Shown here: positions 33,439 through 42,930 of the stretch, in pieces
How the letters are laid out: the number at the start of each line of letters is the position of its first letter
How positions within the stretch are numbered: the stretch's first letter is position 1
NCBI RefSeq assembly: GCF_002155425.1
Contig: NZ_MUYG01000006.1
Span: 248,001-312,000 of the forward strand
Direction of reading: 5' to 3'
DNA: 64,000 nt
Source: Erythrobacter donghaensis
GTDB taxonomy: Bacteria > Pseudomonadota > Alphaproteobacteria > Sphingomonadales > Sphingomonadaceae
The notes under the pieces: generated by a model
The model's database searches: none
What the model was told of the DNA's origin: nothing
Seen by the model: the letters and a program-made list of their open reading frames with translations, nothing else
Made by a program: the position numbers and the translations under genes

Positions 33439-34383
33439 TCAGGCCGAGAGCATCCCGAAGCTCCACAGCAGCACCGATTTCTGCGCGTGGATGCGGTTCT
33501 CCGCCTCGTCGAACACCACCGATTGCGGGCCTTCGAACACCGCTTCGCTGACTTCCTCACCGACGTGGGCGGGGAGGCAGTGGAGGAACACCGCATCGGG
33601 CTTCGCCAGCGCCATGAGGTCGGCATTGACCTGATAGGGCGCCATCGCCGCCAGCTTCTCCTCGGCGTGGTCCTGCCCCATCGACACCCAGGTATCGGTG
33701 ACGATCACGTCAGCCCCGCGCGCCGCTGCCGCTGCGTCCTGCGTCAGCGTCACCGTTGCCCCGCCCGCGCGCGCCATGGCGACGAAGGCCGGATCGGGTT
33801 CGTAGCCCTGCGGCACCGCCACGCGGACGTTGAACTTCATCAGCCCTGCCGCCTCGAGGATCGAGTGCAGCACGTTGTTGCCATCCCCGAACCACGCAAC
33901 CTCAAGGCCGGGCAGCGCCTTGCCGTGCTCAATCACGGTCAGCAGATCGGCGACGATCTGGCAGGGGTGCGACTTGTCGGTCAGGCCATTGATTACGGGC
34001 ACGGTGGCGTGGCGCGCCATTTCCTCGATCTTGGCGTGATCGTCGGTGCGCAGCATGATGCCATCGACCATCCGGCTCAGCACGCGCGCGGTGTCGGCGA
34101 TGCTTTCGCCCCGCCCGAGCTGGCTCGAAGCGGAATCGAGCAGCAGCACGCTCCCACCCAGCTGGCGCATCGCGATGTCGAAGCTGACGCGCGTGCGGGT
34201 CGAATTCTTCTCGAACACCAGCGCCAGCACGCGGCCCTTGAGCGGCGCGTCGGCATCGGGCGCACCCTTGGGCAAGCCGGCACGCGCGGCCTTGCGGTCG
34301 ATCGCGTCGTTGATCATCGCCGCGATGGCATCGCCCCCGGCATCGCCGAGGTCGAGGAAGTGGCGCCAAGCCCCCCCGCTCAT
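33439..34383 (-). CDS. argF: Ornithine carbamoyltransferase
   Basis: A 314-residue enzyme that makes L-citrulline from ornithine and carbamoyl phosphate for arginine synthesis. The carbamoyl-phosphate loop is [24 protein letters not shown] follows, and the ornithine site includes [11 protein letters not shown] with the catalytic Cys. Its ATG overlaps the argD stop by four bases, indicating coupled expression. The sequence appears intact and of usual length. Confidence 0.96.
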   Translation of the reverse strand: MSGGAWRHFLDLGDAGGDAIAAMINDAIDRKAARAGLPKGAPDADAPLKGRVLALVFEKNSTRTRVSFDIAMRQLGGSVLLLDSASSQLGRGESIADTARVLSRMVDGIMLRTDDHAKIEEMARHATVPVINGLTDKSHPCQIVADLLTVIEHGKALPGLEVAWFGDGNNVLHSILEAAGLMKFNVRVAVPQGYEPDPAFVAMARAGGATVTLTQDAAAAARGADVIVTDTWVSMGQDHAEEKLAAMAPYQVNADLMALAKPDAVFLHCLPAHVGEEVSEAVFEGPQSVVFDEAENRIHAQKSVLLWSFGMLSA

Positions 34384-35579
34384 GCCGCCTCGGGCACCTT
34401 GAAGCTCGCCGCGCCTGCGGACAGCTTGTCAAAGAACTCGTCGATCTCGGCATCGCCGATCACCAGCGGCGGAATGACGCGGATGGTGTTGTCGCCCGCC
34501 GCCACGGTCAGCAGCTGGTGGTTGTCGCGCAGGTGCACGAAGAACGGGCGGCTCTCCATCTTCATCTTGAGGCCCAGCATCAGGCCCTTGCCGCGCACCA
34601 GCTCGAACAGCTCGGGGTAATTGCCGATGAACTGCTCCAGCCGCGTGCGCAGACGTTCGCCCTTCTCGGTGACCGAAGCGAGGAATTCCTCGTTCGCCAC
34701 CGCCTCCATCACCGCCATCCCGGCGGCCATGGCGAGCGGGTTGCCGCCATAGGTCGAACCATGCGTGCCGAAAGTCATCCCGCGCGCGGCGTGTTCGGTG
34801 GCGATGCAGGCACCCAGCGGGAAACCGCCGCCGATGCCCTTGGCGGTCGCCATGATGTCGGGGGTCACCCCGTAGTGCTCATAGGCATAAAGCTTGCCGG
34901 TGCGCGCGACGCCGCATTGCACCTCATCGAGGATCAGCATCAGCCCGTGTTCGTCGCACAGCGCGCGCAGACCCTCCATGAACTCCTGCGAGGCCGGGCG
35001 GATGCCGCCCTCGCCCTGAATCGGCTCAACCAGAATGCCCGCCGTCTTGGGCCCGATCAGCGCCTTGGCCGCTTCCAGATCGTCGAAGGGGGCATATTTG
35101 AACCCCTCGAGCAGCGGCGAAAAGCCGTGGTGCATCTTGGTCTGGTTCGAGGCGGAGATGGTCGCCATCGTGCGGCCGTGGAAGGCGTTGTGGAAGGTGA
35201 TGATCTCGAACCGGCCCGCATCGCCTTCGTCACCGGCGTTCTGGTGAAAGGCGCGCGCGGTCTTGATCGCGCATTCGACCGCCTCGGCGCCCGAATTGGT
35301 GAAGAACACCGTGTCGCCGAAGGTCGTATCGACCAGCCACTGCGCCAGCTTCTCGCCCTGCGGGCTGCCATAGAGGTTCGACACGTGCATCAGCGTCGCC
35401 GCTTGGCTCTGGATCGCGCCGATCAGGCCTTCGTGCGAATGGCCGAGCAGGTTGACCGCGATGCCGCTGGCGAAATCGAGATAGCGGGTGCCGTCCTCGT
35501 CGATCAGGTGGCAGTGCTCGCCGCGCACCGGCCGGACACCGCAACGCGGATAGACGGGCATGAGCGCTGAAATGGACAT
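34380..35579 (-). CDS. argD: Acetylornithine/succinyldiaminopimelate aminotransferase
   Basis: A 399-residue class III PLP aminotransferase. It transfers an amino group from glutamate to N-acetylglutamate semialdehyde in arginine synthesis and often also serves lysine synthesis. Features: [15 protein letters not shown] (95-109), [12 protein letters not shown] (129-140), VEPIQGEGG (184-192), [13 protein letters not shown] (217-229) and Schiff-base Lys247 in [12 protein letters not shown]. It is the first gene of the argD-argF-hslO unit. Confidence 0.95.
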   Translation of the reverse strand: MSISALMPVYPRCGVRPVRGEHCHLIDEDGTRYLDFASGIAVNLLGHSHEGLIGAIQSQAATLMHVSNLYGSPQGEKLAQWLVDTTFGDTVFFTNSGAEAVECAIKTARAFHQNAGDEGDAGRFEIITFHNAFHGRTMATISASNQTKMHHGFSPLLEGFKYAPFDDLEAAKALIGPKTAGILVEPIQGEGGIRPASQEFMEGLRALCDEHGLMLILDEVQCGVARTGKLYAYEHYGVTPDIMATAKGIGGGFPLGACIATEHAARGMTFGTHGSTYGGNPLAMAAGMAVMEAVANEEFLASVTEKGERLRTRLEQFIGNYPELFELVRGKGLMLGLKMKMESRPFFVHLRDNHQLLTVAAGDNTIRVIPPLVIGDAEIDEFFDKLSAGAASFKVPEAA

Positions 35580-35626
35580 GGGGCTTGCATCCTGAATTGT
35601 GAAAAGCGGGGGAAGTCGAAACGCAA

Positions 35627-35653
35627 ATGGCGGCCCTGAACCAGAGCCGCCAT
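35627..35653 (-). terminator. Candidate terminator hairpin downstream of the cold-shock gene
   Basis: ATGGCGGC (35627-35634) and GCCGCCAT (35646-35653) form a perfect eight-pair stem with an 11-base loop. On the minus strand it is followed by TTGCGTTT, a weak T-rich tail. It lies between the cold-shock gene and argD, which are both on this strand, so it should limit read-through. Confidence 0.5.
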
Positions 35654-35719
35654 CTGCAATCCGTTATTCTCTCGCCAGCCCTGCGTCAAACGGCAGGAGA
35701 GGCGGGAAAGAGGCTGTTG

Positions 35720-36499
35720 TCAGCCTTCGATCGGGGCCAGATTGACGGCGGAATATTTTCCGCGTCGATCGACTTCGAGATCGAATTCGTATTTCTCGCC
35801 CTCGTTGAGGGCCGAAAGGCCCGAACGCTCGACCGCGCTGATGTGCACGAAGGCATCGGGCTGGCCATCATCGCGCACGAGGAAGCCGAAGCCCTTCATC
35901 GCGTTGAAGAACTTGACCGTGCCGGTCACGCGCTCACCCGTCAGCTCGCGCTGCGGCGCTGCGGGCTTGGCCGCCACCGCAATCACGTCACCAACGATCT
36001 GGAGATCCTGCGCCGACACCTTGCCGCCGCGATCCACGAGATTGTACTGGAGCTCCTGTCCTTCGGCGAGGCCTTCAAGCCCGGCGCGTTCGACTGCGCT
36101 GATGTGCACGAACACATCTTCGCCGCCGCCATCCTGCTGGATGAAGCCGAAGCCCTTCTGGGTGTTGAAGAACTTCACCGTGCCCTTGCCGGTGCCGACG
36201 ATCTGGGCGGGCATGCGGCTGAAACCGCCGCCACCACTAGCACCGCCGCCAGCGCCGCCGCGCGGACCGCCGCTGAAGCCGCCACCGCCGCGCGGTGCAC
36301 CTCCGCCGCCGCCGCCGCCGTAGCGATCACCGCCACCGCCACCGCCGCCGAACCGGTCACCGCCGCCGCCAAAGCGGTCGTTGCCGAAATCGCGGGGGGG
36401 CGGAAAACCGTCATTCCCGCCGCCGAACGGATCGAAGCCATCTTCGCCGAAACCGTCGCGCTTGTCGCGGCCGCGCCGGCGTCCCCTATCGTAACCCAT
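35720..36499 (-). CDS. Double cold-shock-domain protein with Gly-rich N-terminus
   Basis: A 259-residue protein with two cold-shock domains, at about 104-170 and 190-258. Each has an RNP1 (KGFGFI at 115-120, KGFGFL at 202-207) and an RNP2 (VFVHIS, AFVHIS), so both should bind single-stranded nucleic acid. Residues 1-95 are an Arg/Gly-rich, low-complexity tail with repeated FGGGG and RYGGGG units, likely disordered and able to add RNA contacts. Double-CSD proteins occur in alphaproteobacteria; the long RGG-type N-terminal tail is less usual. It stands alone. Confidence 0.92.
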   Translation of the reverse strand: MGYDRGRRRGRDKRDGFGEDGFDPFGGGNDGFPPPRDFGNDRFGGGGDRFGGGGGGGDRYGGGGGGGAPRGGGGFSGGPRGGAGGGASGGGGFSRMPAQIVGTGKGTVKFFNTQKGFGFIQQDGGGEDVFVHISAVERAGLEGLAEGQELQYNLVDRGGKVSAQDLQIVGDVIAVAAKPAAPQRELTGERVTGTVKFFNAMKGFGFLVRDDGQPDAFVHISAVERSGLSALNEGEKYEFDLEVDRRGKYSAVNLAPIEG

Positions 36500-36749
36500 A
36501 GATCAAAACGTACCTTGCCACACTGCCCGCTCTCCATTGCGCCGATGTCGTGGACAGTGAGCCGCACCGGACGCAGACGCCCCGAGCCCGTGGTCCGGCA
36601 GCGCACGCATCCCGAGGTATAGCGCACAATAGCTTGCTTTGCGAACGAAATTACCGGACCGCCCGGTGGCGGGCCGCGCGGGCGCTTGTGCCGGGGGGCG
36701 GCTTTGGGCATGACGGGCGCTCACAACCCCCGGTAATGCAGGAGCGTGC

Positions 36750-37181
36750 ATGAGCGATTTTCGCCGCCTCAACGAAAATGTGTTGGTGAGCCCGCAACTT
36801 GCGCTAGCCGATATTGCTGCCGCAGCGGCGCTCGGCGTGACGACGATCGTCAACAACCGCCCCGACGGAGAGGAGCCCTCTGCCCCGCAGGGTGACGAAA
36901 TCGCCGATGCAGCGGCAGCCGCGGGCCTCAATTACGTGGCGATTCCGATCGGCCATTCGGGCTTTTCCGAGCCGCAGGTAATGGCGATGATCGCCGCGAT
37001 GGAGCAGGCCGAGGGGCCGATTCTCGCCTATTGTCGCTCGGGCACGCGCTCGACCCTGCTGTGGGCGCTGGCAAGCGCGAAACAGGGCGAAGACCCCGAA
37101 GCCATCGCCCGCACTGCGGCGCAGGCGGGCTACGACGTCAGCCCGATTCGCGCGATGATCGACATGCTCAGCCAGCGCTGA
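36750..37181 (+). CDS. TIGR01244/DUF442 sulfur transferase-like protein
   Basis: A 143-residue phosphatase-fold protein of the Blh-like family. It begins MSDFRRLNENVLVSPQLALADI, then VTTIVNNRPDGEEPSAPQG. The active-site loop is LAYCRSGTRSTLLWALA with the Cx5R signature (Cys-Arg-Ser-Gly-Thr-Arg). Related domains are fused to sulfide-linked metallo-beta-lactamase proteins. Substrate here is unknown. Start ATG 36750 follows GGAG. It begins a run of plus-strand genes ending with the GMC oxidoreductase. Confidence 0.88.
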   Translation: MSDFRRLNENVLVSPQLALADIAAAAALGVTTIVNNRPDGEEPSAPQGDEIADAAAAAGLNYVAIPIGHSGFSEPQVMAMIAAMEQAEGPILAYCRSGTRSTLLWALASAKQGEDPEAIARTAAQAGYDVSPIRAMIDMLSQR

Positions 37182-37193
37182 GGCGCTTTCCCC

Positions 37194-37607
37194 GTGGACC
37201 TGCTGATCCAGACCGCCGGCTCGCTCGTCGCGATCCTCGCGCTGGCGGGGTTGGCGTGGTGGATGAAGCTTGGCGACGCGCCCGCGCTCGACAGCGAAGC
37301 GGCGGTGCGGCGGGCTGCCGCCGAGGTGGAGGACGGATTCGATCCCGTCGCCGCCGATTTCGACGGCAAGGCCGCGATCGCCCGCGATGCGCAGGGACGG
37401 ATCATGGTGATCAAGCGCCACGGCAACCGCTTTGCTGGGCGGGTGCTCGGCCCGCAGGCCCGGGCCGGTGTCTGGCAGGATCCGGGCCACAGCGCGCTGC
37501 GGGTCGACAGCGGCGAGCGGCGCTTCGGCACCGTCTTTCTCGATATCCCCGCGCCAGAGACTTGGGCCGAAGCGATCAATCGGCTAAGCGTGGCGCGCGA
37601 TGCCTGA
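37194..37607 (+). CDS. Conserved hypothetical protein with one N-terminal membrane segment
   Basis: A 137-residue protein. Residues about 4-23 (LIQTAGSLVAILALAGLAWW) are a membrane anchor. The soluble part has AAIARDAQGRIMVIKRHGNRFAGRVL and HSALRVDSGERRFGTVFLDIP, all beta-rich. The start is a GTG. It overlaps the next gene by eight bases and follows the Blh-like gene by 12 bases, so the three genes form an operon. Function is not recognised. Confidence 0.75.
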   Translation: MDLLIQTAGSLVAILALAGLAWWMKLGDAPALDSEAAVRRAAAEVEDGFDPVAADFDGKAAIARDAQGRIMVIKRHGNRFAGRVLGPQARAGVWQDPGHSALRVDSGERRFGTVFLDIPAPETWAEAINRLSVARDA

Positions 37608-38559
37608 CTTCAACCCCACCCAATATGCCGTGCCGCTGTTCGTGGTGGCGGTGCTGGCCGAGATGATCTGGGCGAAACTGCGCGCACCCGAGGCCTACGA
37701 GCCGAAGGACACGCTGGTCAGCCTCGCCTTCGGGCTGGGGTCGACCTTGGCGGGGGCCTTGCTGGGCGGGTTCGCGCTGGCGCTGATGTTCCTCGCCTAT
37801 GACTGGCGGGTGTTCGATTTCGGTCCCGAATGGTGGGCGGTGTGGTGGGCCTGGCCGCTGTGCTTCGTGCTCGACGATCTGGCCTATTACTGGTCGCACC
37901 GCGCCGCGCACCGCATCCGCTGGATGTGGGCGGCGCATGTGAACCACCACTCGAGCCAGCATTACAATCTCTCGACCGCGCTGCGCCAGACCTGGACTGG
38001 CAACCTGACCATCGGCATTCTGTTCACGCTGCCGCTGGTCCTGCTCGGCTTCCACCCCGCGATGATCGCGATCTGCGGCGGGTTCAACCTCATCTACCAG
38101 TTCTGGATCCACACCGAGGCGATCAAGCGCATGCCCCGCTGGTTCGAGGCGGTGATGAACACGCCTTCGCACCACCGTGTCCACCATGCGACCAACCCGC
38201 GCTATCTCGACACCAATTACGCGGGCGTCTTTATCGTATGGGACAGGATGTTCGGCACCTTCACCCCCGAGGTCGATGACGAACCGATCCGCTACGGGAT
38301 CGTCAAGCAGCTCGGCAGCTTCAACCTGCTCTGGGCGGTGTTCCACGAATGGATCGGGATGCTGACCGACATCTGGCGCGCGCCTTGGAAGCACAAGCTC
38401 TCCTACCTGCTGCGCGAACCCGGCTGGAGCCACGACGGCAGCCGCGAAACCAGCGACATGATTCGCGCAAAGTGGGAGGCTCGGCTCGGCGCAGCGGCAC
38501 CACCCCCAGTTTCGGTAGCTGATCGAAACGCGATTGCGGGCAGCGCCGAAGCTGCCTAG
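37600..38559 (+). CDS. Sterol desaturase/fatty acid hydroxylase family protein
   Basis: A 319-residue integral membrane di-iron enzyme. Histidine boxes: HRAAHRIRWMWAAHVNHHSSQHYN supplies HxxxH and HxxHH, and HHRVHHA supplies the third. Membrane segments precede and follow (VVAVLAEMIWAKL, LALMFLAYDW). The family oxidises a lipid C-H bond using O2. In sphingomonads such enzymes are often linked to hydroxylated lipids or carotenoids; the substrate is not shown here. It overlaps the preceding hypothetical gene. Confidence 0.9.
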   Translation: MPDFNPTQYAVPLFVVAVLAEMIWAKLRAPEAYEPKDTLVSLAFGLGSTLAGALLGGFALALMFLAYDWRVFDFGPEWWAVWWAWPLCFVLDDLAYYWSHRAAHRIRWMWAAHVNHHSSQHYNLSTALRQTWTGNLTIGILFTLPLVLLGFHPAMIAICGGFNLIYQFWIHTEAIKRMPRWFEAVMNTPSHHRVHHATNPRYLDTNYAGVFIVWDRMFGTFTPEVDDEPIRYGIVKQLGSFNLLWAVFHEWIGMLTDIWRAPWKHKLSYLLREPGWSHDGSRETSDMIRAKWEARLGAAAPPPVSVADRNAIAGSAEAA

Positions 38560-38583
38560 TCTCTCCGCCCAAAGGGAGAGATC

Positions 38584-40173
38584 ATGGAAAGTTTCGACTA
38601 CATCGTCATCGGCGGTGGCAGCGCGGGCAGCGCTGTCGCAGGGCGCCTTGCGGTCGACGGCACGCGCCGGGTCTGCCTGCTCGAAGCGGGCGGACGCAAC
38701 GACAACATCCTCGTCAAGACGCCGGGCTTCATGCCCTTCCTCCTCAAAAACGCGAACTACCGTTTCGAGACCGTCCCACAAAAGGGGCTGAACGGGCGAG
38801 TCGGCTATCAGCCGCGTGGGCGGGGCCTTGGCGGCTCTTCGGCGATCAACGCGATGGTCTATATCCGCGGCAACCGCTGGGATTACGACAATTGGGCGGC
38901 GCTGGGTTGCACCGGCTGGGCCTATGACGACGTGCTCCCCTACTTCCGCCGCGCCGAGGCGAATGAGCGCGGCGGCGACGATTTTCACGGCGCGGGCGGC
39001 CCGCTGTTCGTCGAGGACCAGAAATACGCCAACCCCACCAGCCACGCCTTCGTCGATGCCGCCGCCGCGCTGCAGCTGCGCACCAACAGCGATTTCAACG
39101 GCGCGCGGCAGGAGGGCTTCGGTCTCTATCAGGTGACCCAGCACAAGGGCGAACGCTGGTCGGCGGCGCGCGCTTACGTGGAGCCGATTCGCGAACAGGG
39201 CAATTTCGCGGTGCGCAACAATACGCTCGTGGAAAAGCTGGTGATCGAGGACGGGCGCGTGACCGGCGTCCAGATCCGGCGTGGCGGCAAGAGCGAAACG
39301 CTGCTGGCGCGGCGCGGGGTGGTGCTGAGCGCGGGGGCGTTCAATTCACCCCAGATCCTGATGCTCTCCGGCATCGGCCCGGCAGAGCATCTCAAGGCGC
39401 ACAGGATCGATGTGGTGCTCGACAAGCCCGCGGTCGGCAGCGACCTGCAGGATCACATCGACTATGTCTCCGGCTGGGAGACCGATAGCGACGTGCCGCT
39501 GGGGCAGACGCTCAAAGGCACGCTCAAGATGGCCGCGGCGATCCTCGAGCACCGCCGCAAGCGGACGGGCACGATGACCACGCCCTATGCCGAGGCTGGC
39601 GGCTTCTGGACGGTGATGCCCGATAGCCCCGCGCCCGACGTGCAGTGGCATTTCGTCCCCGCCGTGCTGGAAGATCACGGGCGCGAGAAGGTGAAGGCGC
39701 ACGGCTTCTCGCTCCACGCCTGCGTGCTGCGCCCCGAGAGCCGCGGCACGGTCCGGCTGGGCTCGCCCGATGCGGCAGCGGCGCCGGTGATCGACCCCAA
39801 CTTCCTCGACGACGAACGCGACATGGCGGTCTTGCGCGCAGGCGTGCGCCTGTCGCACCGCATTGCCGAAGCGCCGCCGATGCAGGCCTTCGGCCCCAAG
39901 GATCGCCATCCCGTCGACCTCAATGACGATGCCGCGCTCGACGACCTGATCCGCAGCCGCGCGGACACGGTCTACCACCCGGTCGGCACCTGCCGCATGG
40001 GCGCCGATGCCGATGCGGTGGTCGACTCGACGCTGAAGCTGAACGGGCTCGATGGCCTGTGGGTGGCCGACGCGAGCATCATGCCGAGGCTCGTCAGCGG
40101 CAACACCAACGCGCCCAGCATCATGATCGGCGAAAGGTGCACGGACTTCGTGATGGCTGCGGAGCGGAGATAG
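38584..40173 (+). CDS. GMC family oxidoreductase (choline dehydrogenase-like)
   Basis: A 529-residue FAD enzyme. The dinucleotide-binding motif is IVIGGGSAGSAVAGRL (residues 7-22). Then come GGRNDN, the GMC signature 1 region GRGLGGSSAINAMVYIRG, and signature 2 GAFNSPQILMLSGIGPAEHL. The active-site His region is YHPVGTCRMG with a second His/Asn site in SGNTNAPSIMIGE. It oxidises an alcohol; the electron acceptor and substrate are unknown. It is 24 bases after the hydroxylase gene, so coordinated expression is likely. Confidence 0.93.
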   Translation: MESFDYIVIGGGSAGSAVAGRLAVDGTRRVCLLEAGGRNDNILVKTPGFMPFLLKNANYRFETVPQKGLNGRVGYQPRGRGLGGSSAINAMVYIRGNRWDYDNWAALGCTGWAYDDVLPYFRRAEANERGGDDFHGAGGPLFVEDQKYANPTSHAFVDAAAALQLRTNSDFNGARQEGFGLYQVTQHKGERWSAARAYVEPIREQGNFAVRNNTLVEKLVIEDGRVTGVQIRRGGKSETLLARRGVVLSAGAFNSPQILMLSGIGPAEHLKAHRIDVVLDKPAVGSDLQDHIDYVSGWETDSDVPLGQTLKGTLKMAAAILEHRRKRTGTMTTPYAEAGGFWTVMPDSPAPDVQWHFVPAVLEDHGREKVKAHGFSLHACVLRPESRGTVRLGSPDAAAAPVIDPNFLDDERDMAVLRAGVRLSHRIAEAPPMQAFGPKDRHPVDLNDDAALDDLIRSRADTVYHPVGTCRMGADADAVVDSTLKLNGLDGLWVADASIMPRLVSGNTNAPSIMIGERCTDFVMAAERR

Positions 40174-40205
40174 GCTTCTCACACCCCGTCATTGTCGCGC
40201 TGTAA

Positions 40206-40300
40206 CGGCCCGAAGGGCCGCAAGGGCGACCGCCCGCCCGCAGGCGACCCGGCGCGAAGCGGCGGAACCTCGCCGAGGACGCTCGCCCGGATGGGCGAGC
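40206..40300. repeat. Hairpin-rich intergenic segment between the GMC and amt genes
   Basis: CGGCCCGAAGGGCCG (40206-40220) is a perfect six-pair stem with a three-base loop. GCTCGCCC (40281-40288) and GGGCGAGC (40293-40300) form a perfect eight-pair stem with loop GGAT. The 266-bp gap has no credible gene; short open frames across it look like shadows. It probably ends the GMC transcript. Confidence 0.5.
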
Positions 40301-40307
40301 GCAACAC

Positions 40308-40341
40308 AAAAAAAGGCCGGAGAGCTTTCGCTACTCCGGCC
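40308..40341 (-). terminator. Terminator of the glnK-amt operon
   Basis: On the minus strand GGCCGGAG (40341-40334) and CTCCGGCC (40322-40315) form a perfect eight-pair stem with an 11-base loop, followed by seven T residues (complement of 40314-40308). It lies about 100 bases beyond the amt stop. Confidence 0.88.
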
Positions 40342-40439
40342 ATATTCAGTTTGTTCGTTCGCAGGAGGAACAAGGTGAGGCGGGGGGAGGGGAGAGGGAG
40401 AGAGAGGTTCCTCCCCCCGCCAAGCTGTTGAAGGGGCGC

Positions 40440-41819
40440 TTAGTTGTAGGCGCGCTCCCCGTGTTCGGAGATGTCGAGGCCGTTGACTTCGGTCTCTTCG
40501 TCGACCCGCAGACCAACGGTGGCCTTGGTGATGAAGCCCGCGATCAGGGTGCCGACAGCAGCCCAGGCGATCGCGACGAGCACCGCGATGATCTGGGTGG
40601 TGACCTGCGTGCCCATCACGAAGTCGTCACCGCCCGGTCCGCCGAGCGCCGGCGAGTAGACGATGCCGGTGCCGATCGCGCCGATGATGCCGCCCACGCC
40701 GTGGATGCCGAAAGCATCGAGCGAGTCGTCAACGCCGAGCTTGGCCTTGACCTTCGAGACCACGAAGAAGCAGATCACCGAAGCGACGATCCCGAGCAGG
40801 ATCGCACCGAACGGGCCGGAGTTGCCCGCCGCCGGGGTGACCGCGACGAGACCGGCGATCACACCCGAGCAGAAGCCCAGCGCCGAGCCCTTGTGGCCCG
40901 CCAGCTTCTCGGCGACCATCCAGGCGAGGCCGCCCGCCGCCGTTGCGACGAAGGTGTTGATCATCGCGAGACCAGCGGTGCCGTCGGCTTCGAGTTCCGA
41001 GCCGGCGTTGAAGCCGAACCAACCCACCCACAGCAAACCCGTGCCGACCATCGTCAGCGTCAGGCTGTGCGGCGGCATCGGCTCGGTCGGGTAGCCCTTG
41101 CGCTTGCCAAGCATGTAGGCGAGCACGAGGCCCGAGACGCCCGCGTTGATGTGCACCACAGTGCCGCCCGCGAAGTCGAGCGCAGCCGGAACGTCGAGTC
41201 CAAACATGCCGCCTTCGAACAGAAAGCCGCCGCCCGCCCACACCATGTGCGCGATCGGGAAGTAGACGATCGTCAGCCAGATGGTGACGAACATCATGGT
41301 CGCCGAGAACTTCATGCGCTCCGCCGTCGCGCCGAGGATCAGCGCGGCGGTGATCGCAGCGAAGGTCATCTGGAAGCTCACGAAGACATATTCGCTGATG
41401 ACTTCATCGCTGAAGGTCGCAGCGGTGGTGTCGGAGGTGACCGAGGAAAGGAAGTAACTTCCGGTCGAAAAGAACTGGCTCAGCGCGCCGGTCGATTCGG
41501 GTCCGAACGCGAGGCTGTAGCCCCACATCACCCAGATCAGCATGGCAAGACAGGCGGTCGCGCCGATCTGCGTCATGGTCGAGAGCATGTTCTTCGAGCG
41601 GGTCAGGCCGCCGTAGAATAGCGCGAGGCCCGGCAGGATCATCATGAGCACGAGGATGGTGGAGGTCATCATCCACGCATTGTTGCCCGGATTGGGAACG
41701 GCAGGCGCCGCCTCTGCGGCAGCGGCGGCGGCTTCCGCCACCGGGGCGGCGAAGGCGGGTGCGGCGAGCATCGCCATCCCGGTCGCCAGCGCTGCACCCT
41801 TGAAGAGAATGGATTTCAT
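40440..41819 (-). CDS. amt: Ammonium transporter
   Basis: A 459-residue Amt/Rh protein with a signal peptide (MKSILFKGAALATGMAMLAAPAFA) and about 11 transmembrane segments. The transport pathway residues are present: the Asp/His pair in ALDFAGGTVVHINAG and the second His in GIHGVGGIIGA. The loop GLTRSKNMLSTM is also conserved. It recruits ammonium under nitrogen limitation. It starts 13 bases after glnK, so PII can block the pore. A start with the longer N-terminus at 41885 is unlikely because it overlaps glnK. Confidence 0.96.
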   Translation of the reverse strand: MKSILFKGAALATGMAMLAAPAFAAPVAEAAAAAAEAAPAVPNPGNNAWMMTSTILVLMMILPGLALFYGGLTRSKNMLSTMTQIGATACLAMLIWVMWGYSLAFGPESTGALSQFFSTGSYFLSSVTSDTTAATFSDEVISEYVFVSFQMTFAAITAALILGATAERMKFSATMMFVTIWLTIVYFPIAHMVWAGGGFLFEGGMFGLDVPAALDFAGGTVVHINAGVSGLVLAYMLGKRKGYPTEPMPPHSLTLTMVGTGLLWVGWFGFNAGSELEADGTAGLAMINTFVATAAGGLAWMVAEKLAGHKGSALGFCSGVIAGLVAVTPAAGNSGPFGAILLGIVASVICFFVVSKVKAKLGVDDSLDAFGIHGVGGIIGAIGTGIVYSPALGGPGGDDFVMGTQVTTQIIAVLVAIAWAAVGTLIAGFITKATVGLRVDEETEVNGLDISEHGERAYN

Positions 41820-41832
41820 CGAATTGGCCCCC

Positions 41833-42306
<474 letters not shown>

Positions 42307-42352
42307 TTAGGCGCGTGATTAACGATTGGGCAATTTTTGCGCCGCTCGCGCC

Positions 42353-42910
42353 TTATTCGCCCGCGATGAAGCGGTCGGTGGCGCGGGTCGGCAACCCGTC
42401 GATGCTGCGCGTGCGAGTGGCCATCTTGGCCTCCCACTGGGCGGGATCGGACTGGCGGTGCGCCTTTTTGAGCGTCTCGCGCTCACCCTCCAGCGCCATG
42501 AAGGGCACGCCCCAGCCGCAGGAGGACTGCACGCTCTCGACCGCAATGTCGAAGATCTGGCGCGTTCCCGGCATCAGCGTGAAATGCGCCGCCAGCGCCT
42601 CCCACTCGGCATCCTGCGGCAGGACGGGCCGCCCGCGCCCGTAGATGCGCAGGATCAGCGGGGGTCGCTGGAAGTTGCAGAACATCACCGTGATGCGGCC
42701 GTCGGCGGCAAGATGCGCATGAGTCTCGTTTCCCGATCCGCCGAGATCGAGATAGGCGACGCGGGTGGGAGAGAGCACGCGGAAGGCGTCATAGCCCTTG
42801 GGGCTGAGATTGATCCGCGCATCGGCCGCCGCGGTCGCGACGAAGAATACCGGCTGCTCGGCGATCATCGCGATCTGCTTTTCGGTGAGCGCCTCGGTAA
42901 AATCGGCCAT
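42353..42910 (-). CDS. Pyridoxamine 5'-phosphate oxidase family protein
   Basis: A 185-residue split-barrel flavoprotein-like protein. Residues about 5-70 carry FTEALTEKQIAMIAEQPVFFVATAA, LSPKGYDAFRVL and VAYLDLGGSGNETHAHL, the PPOX fold. The C-terminal half ends SIDGLPTRATDRFIAGE. It may bind FMN, F420 or haem; the exact ligand is not evident. It lies near a hydrolase gene on the same strand but separated by about 20 bases; cotranscription is possible. Confidence 0.88.
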   Translation of the reverse strand: MADFTEALTEKQIAMIAEQPVFFVATAAADARINLSPKGYDAFRVLSPTRVAYLDLGGSGNETHAHLAADGRITVMFCNFQRPPLILRIYGRGRPVLPQDAEWEALAAHFTLMPGTRQIFDIAVESVQSSCGWGVPFMALEGERETLKKAHRQSDPAQWEAKMATRTRSIDGLPTRATDRFIAGE

Positions 42911-42930
42911 CGGGCGCTCCTTTCAAGCGG

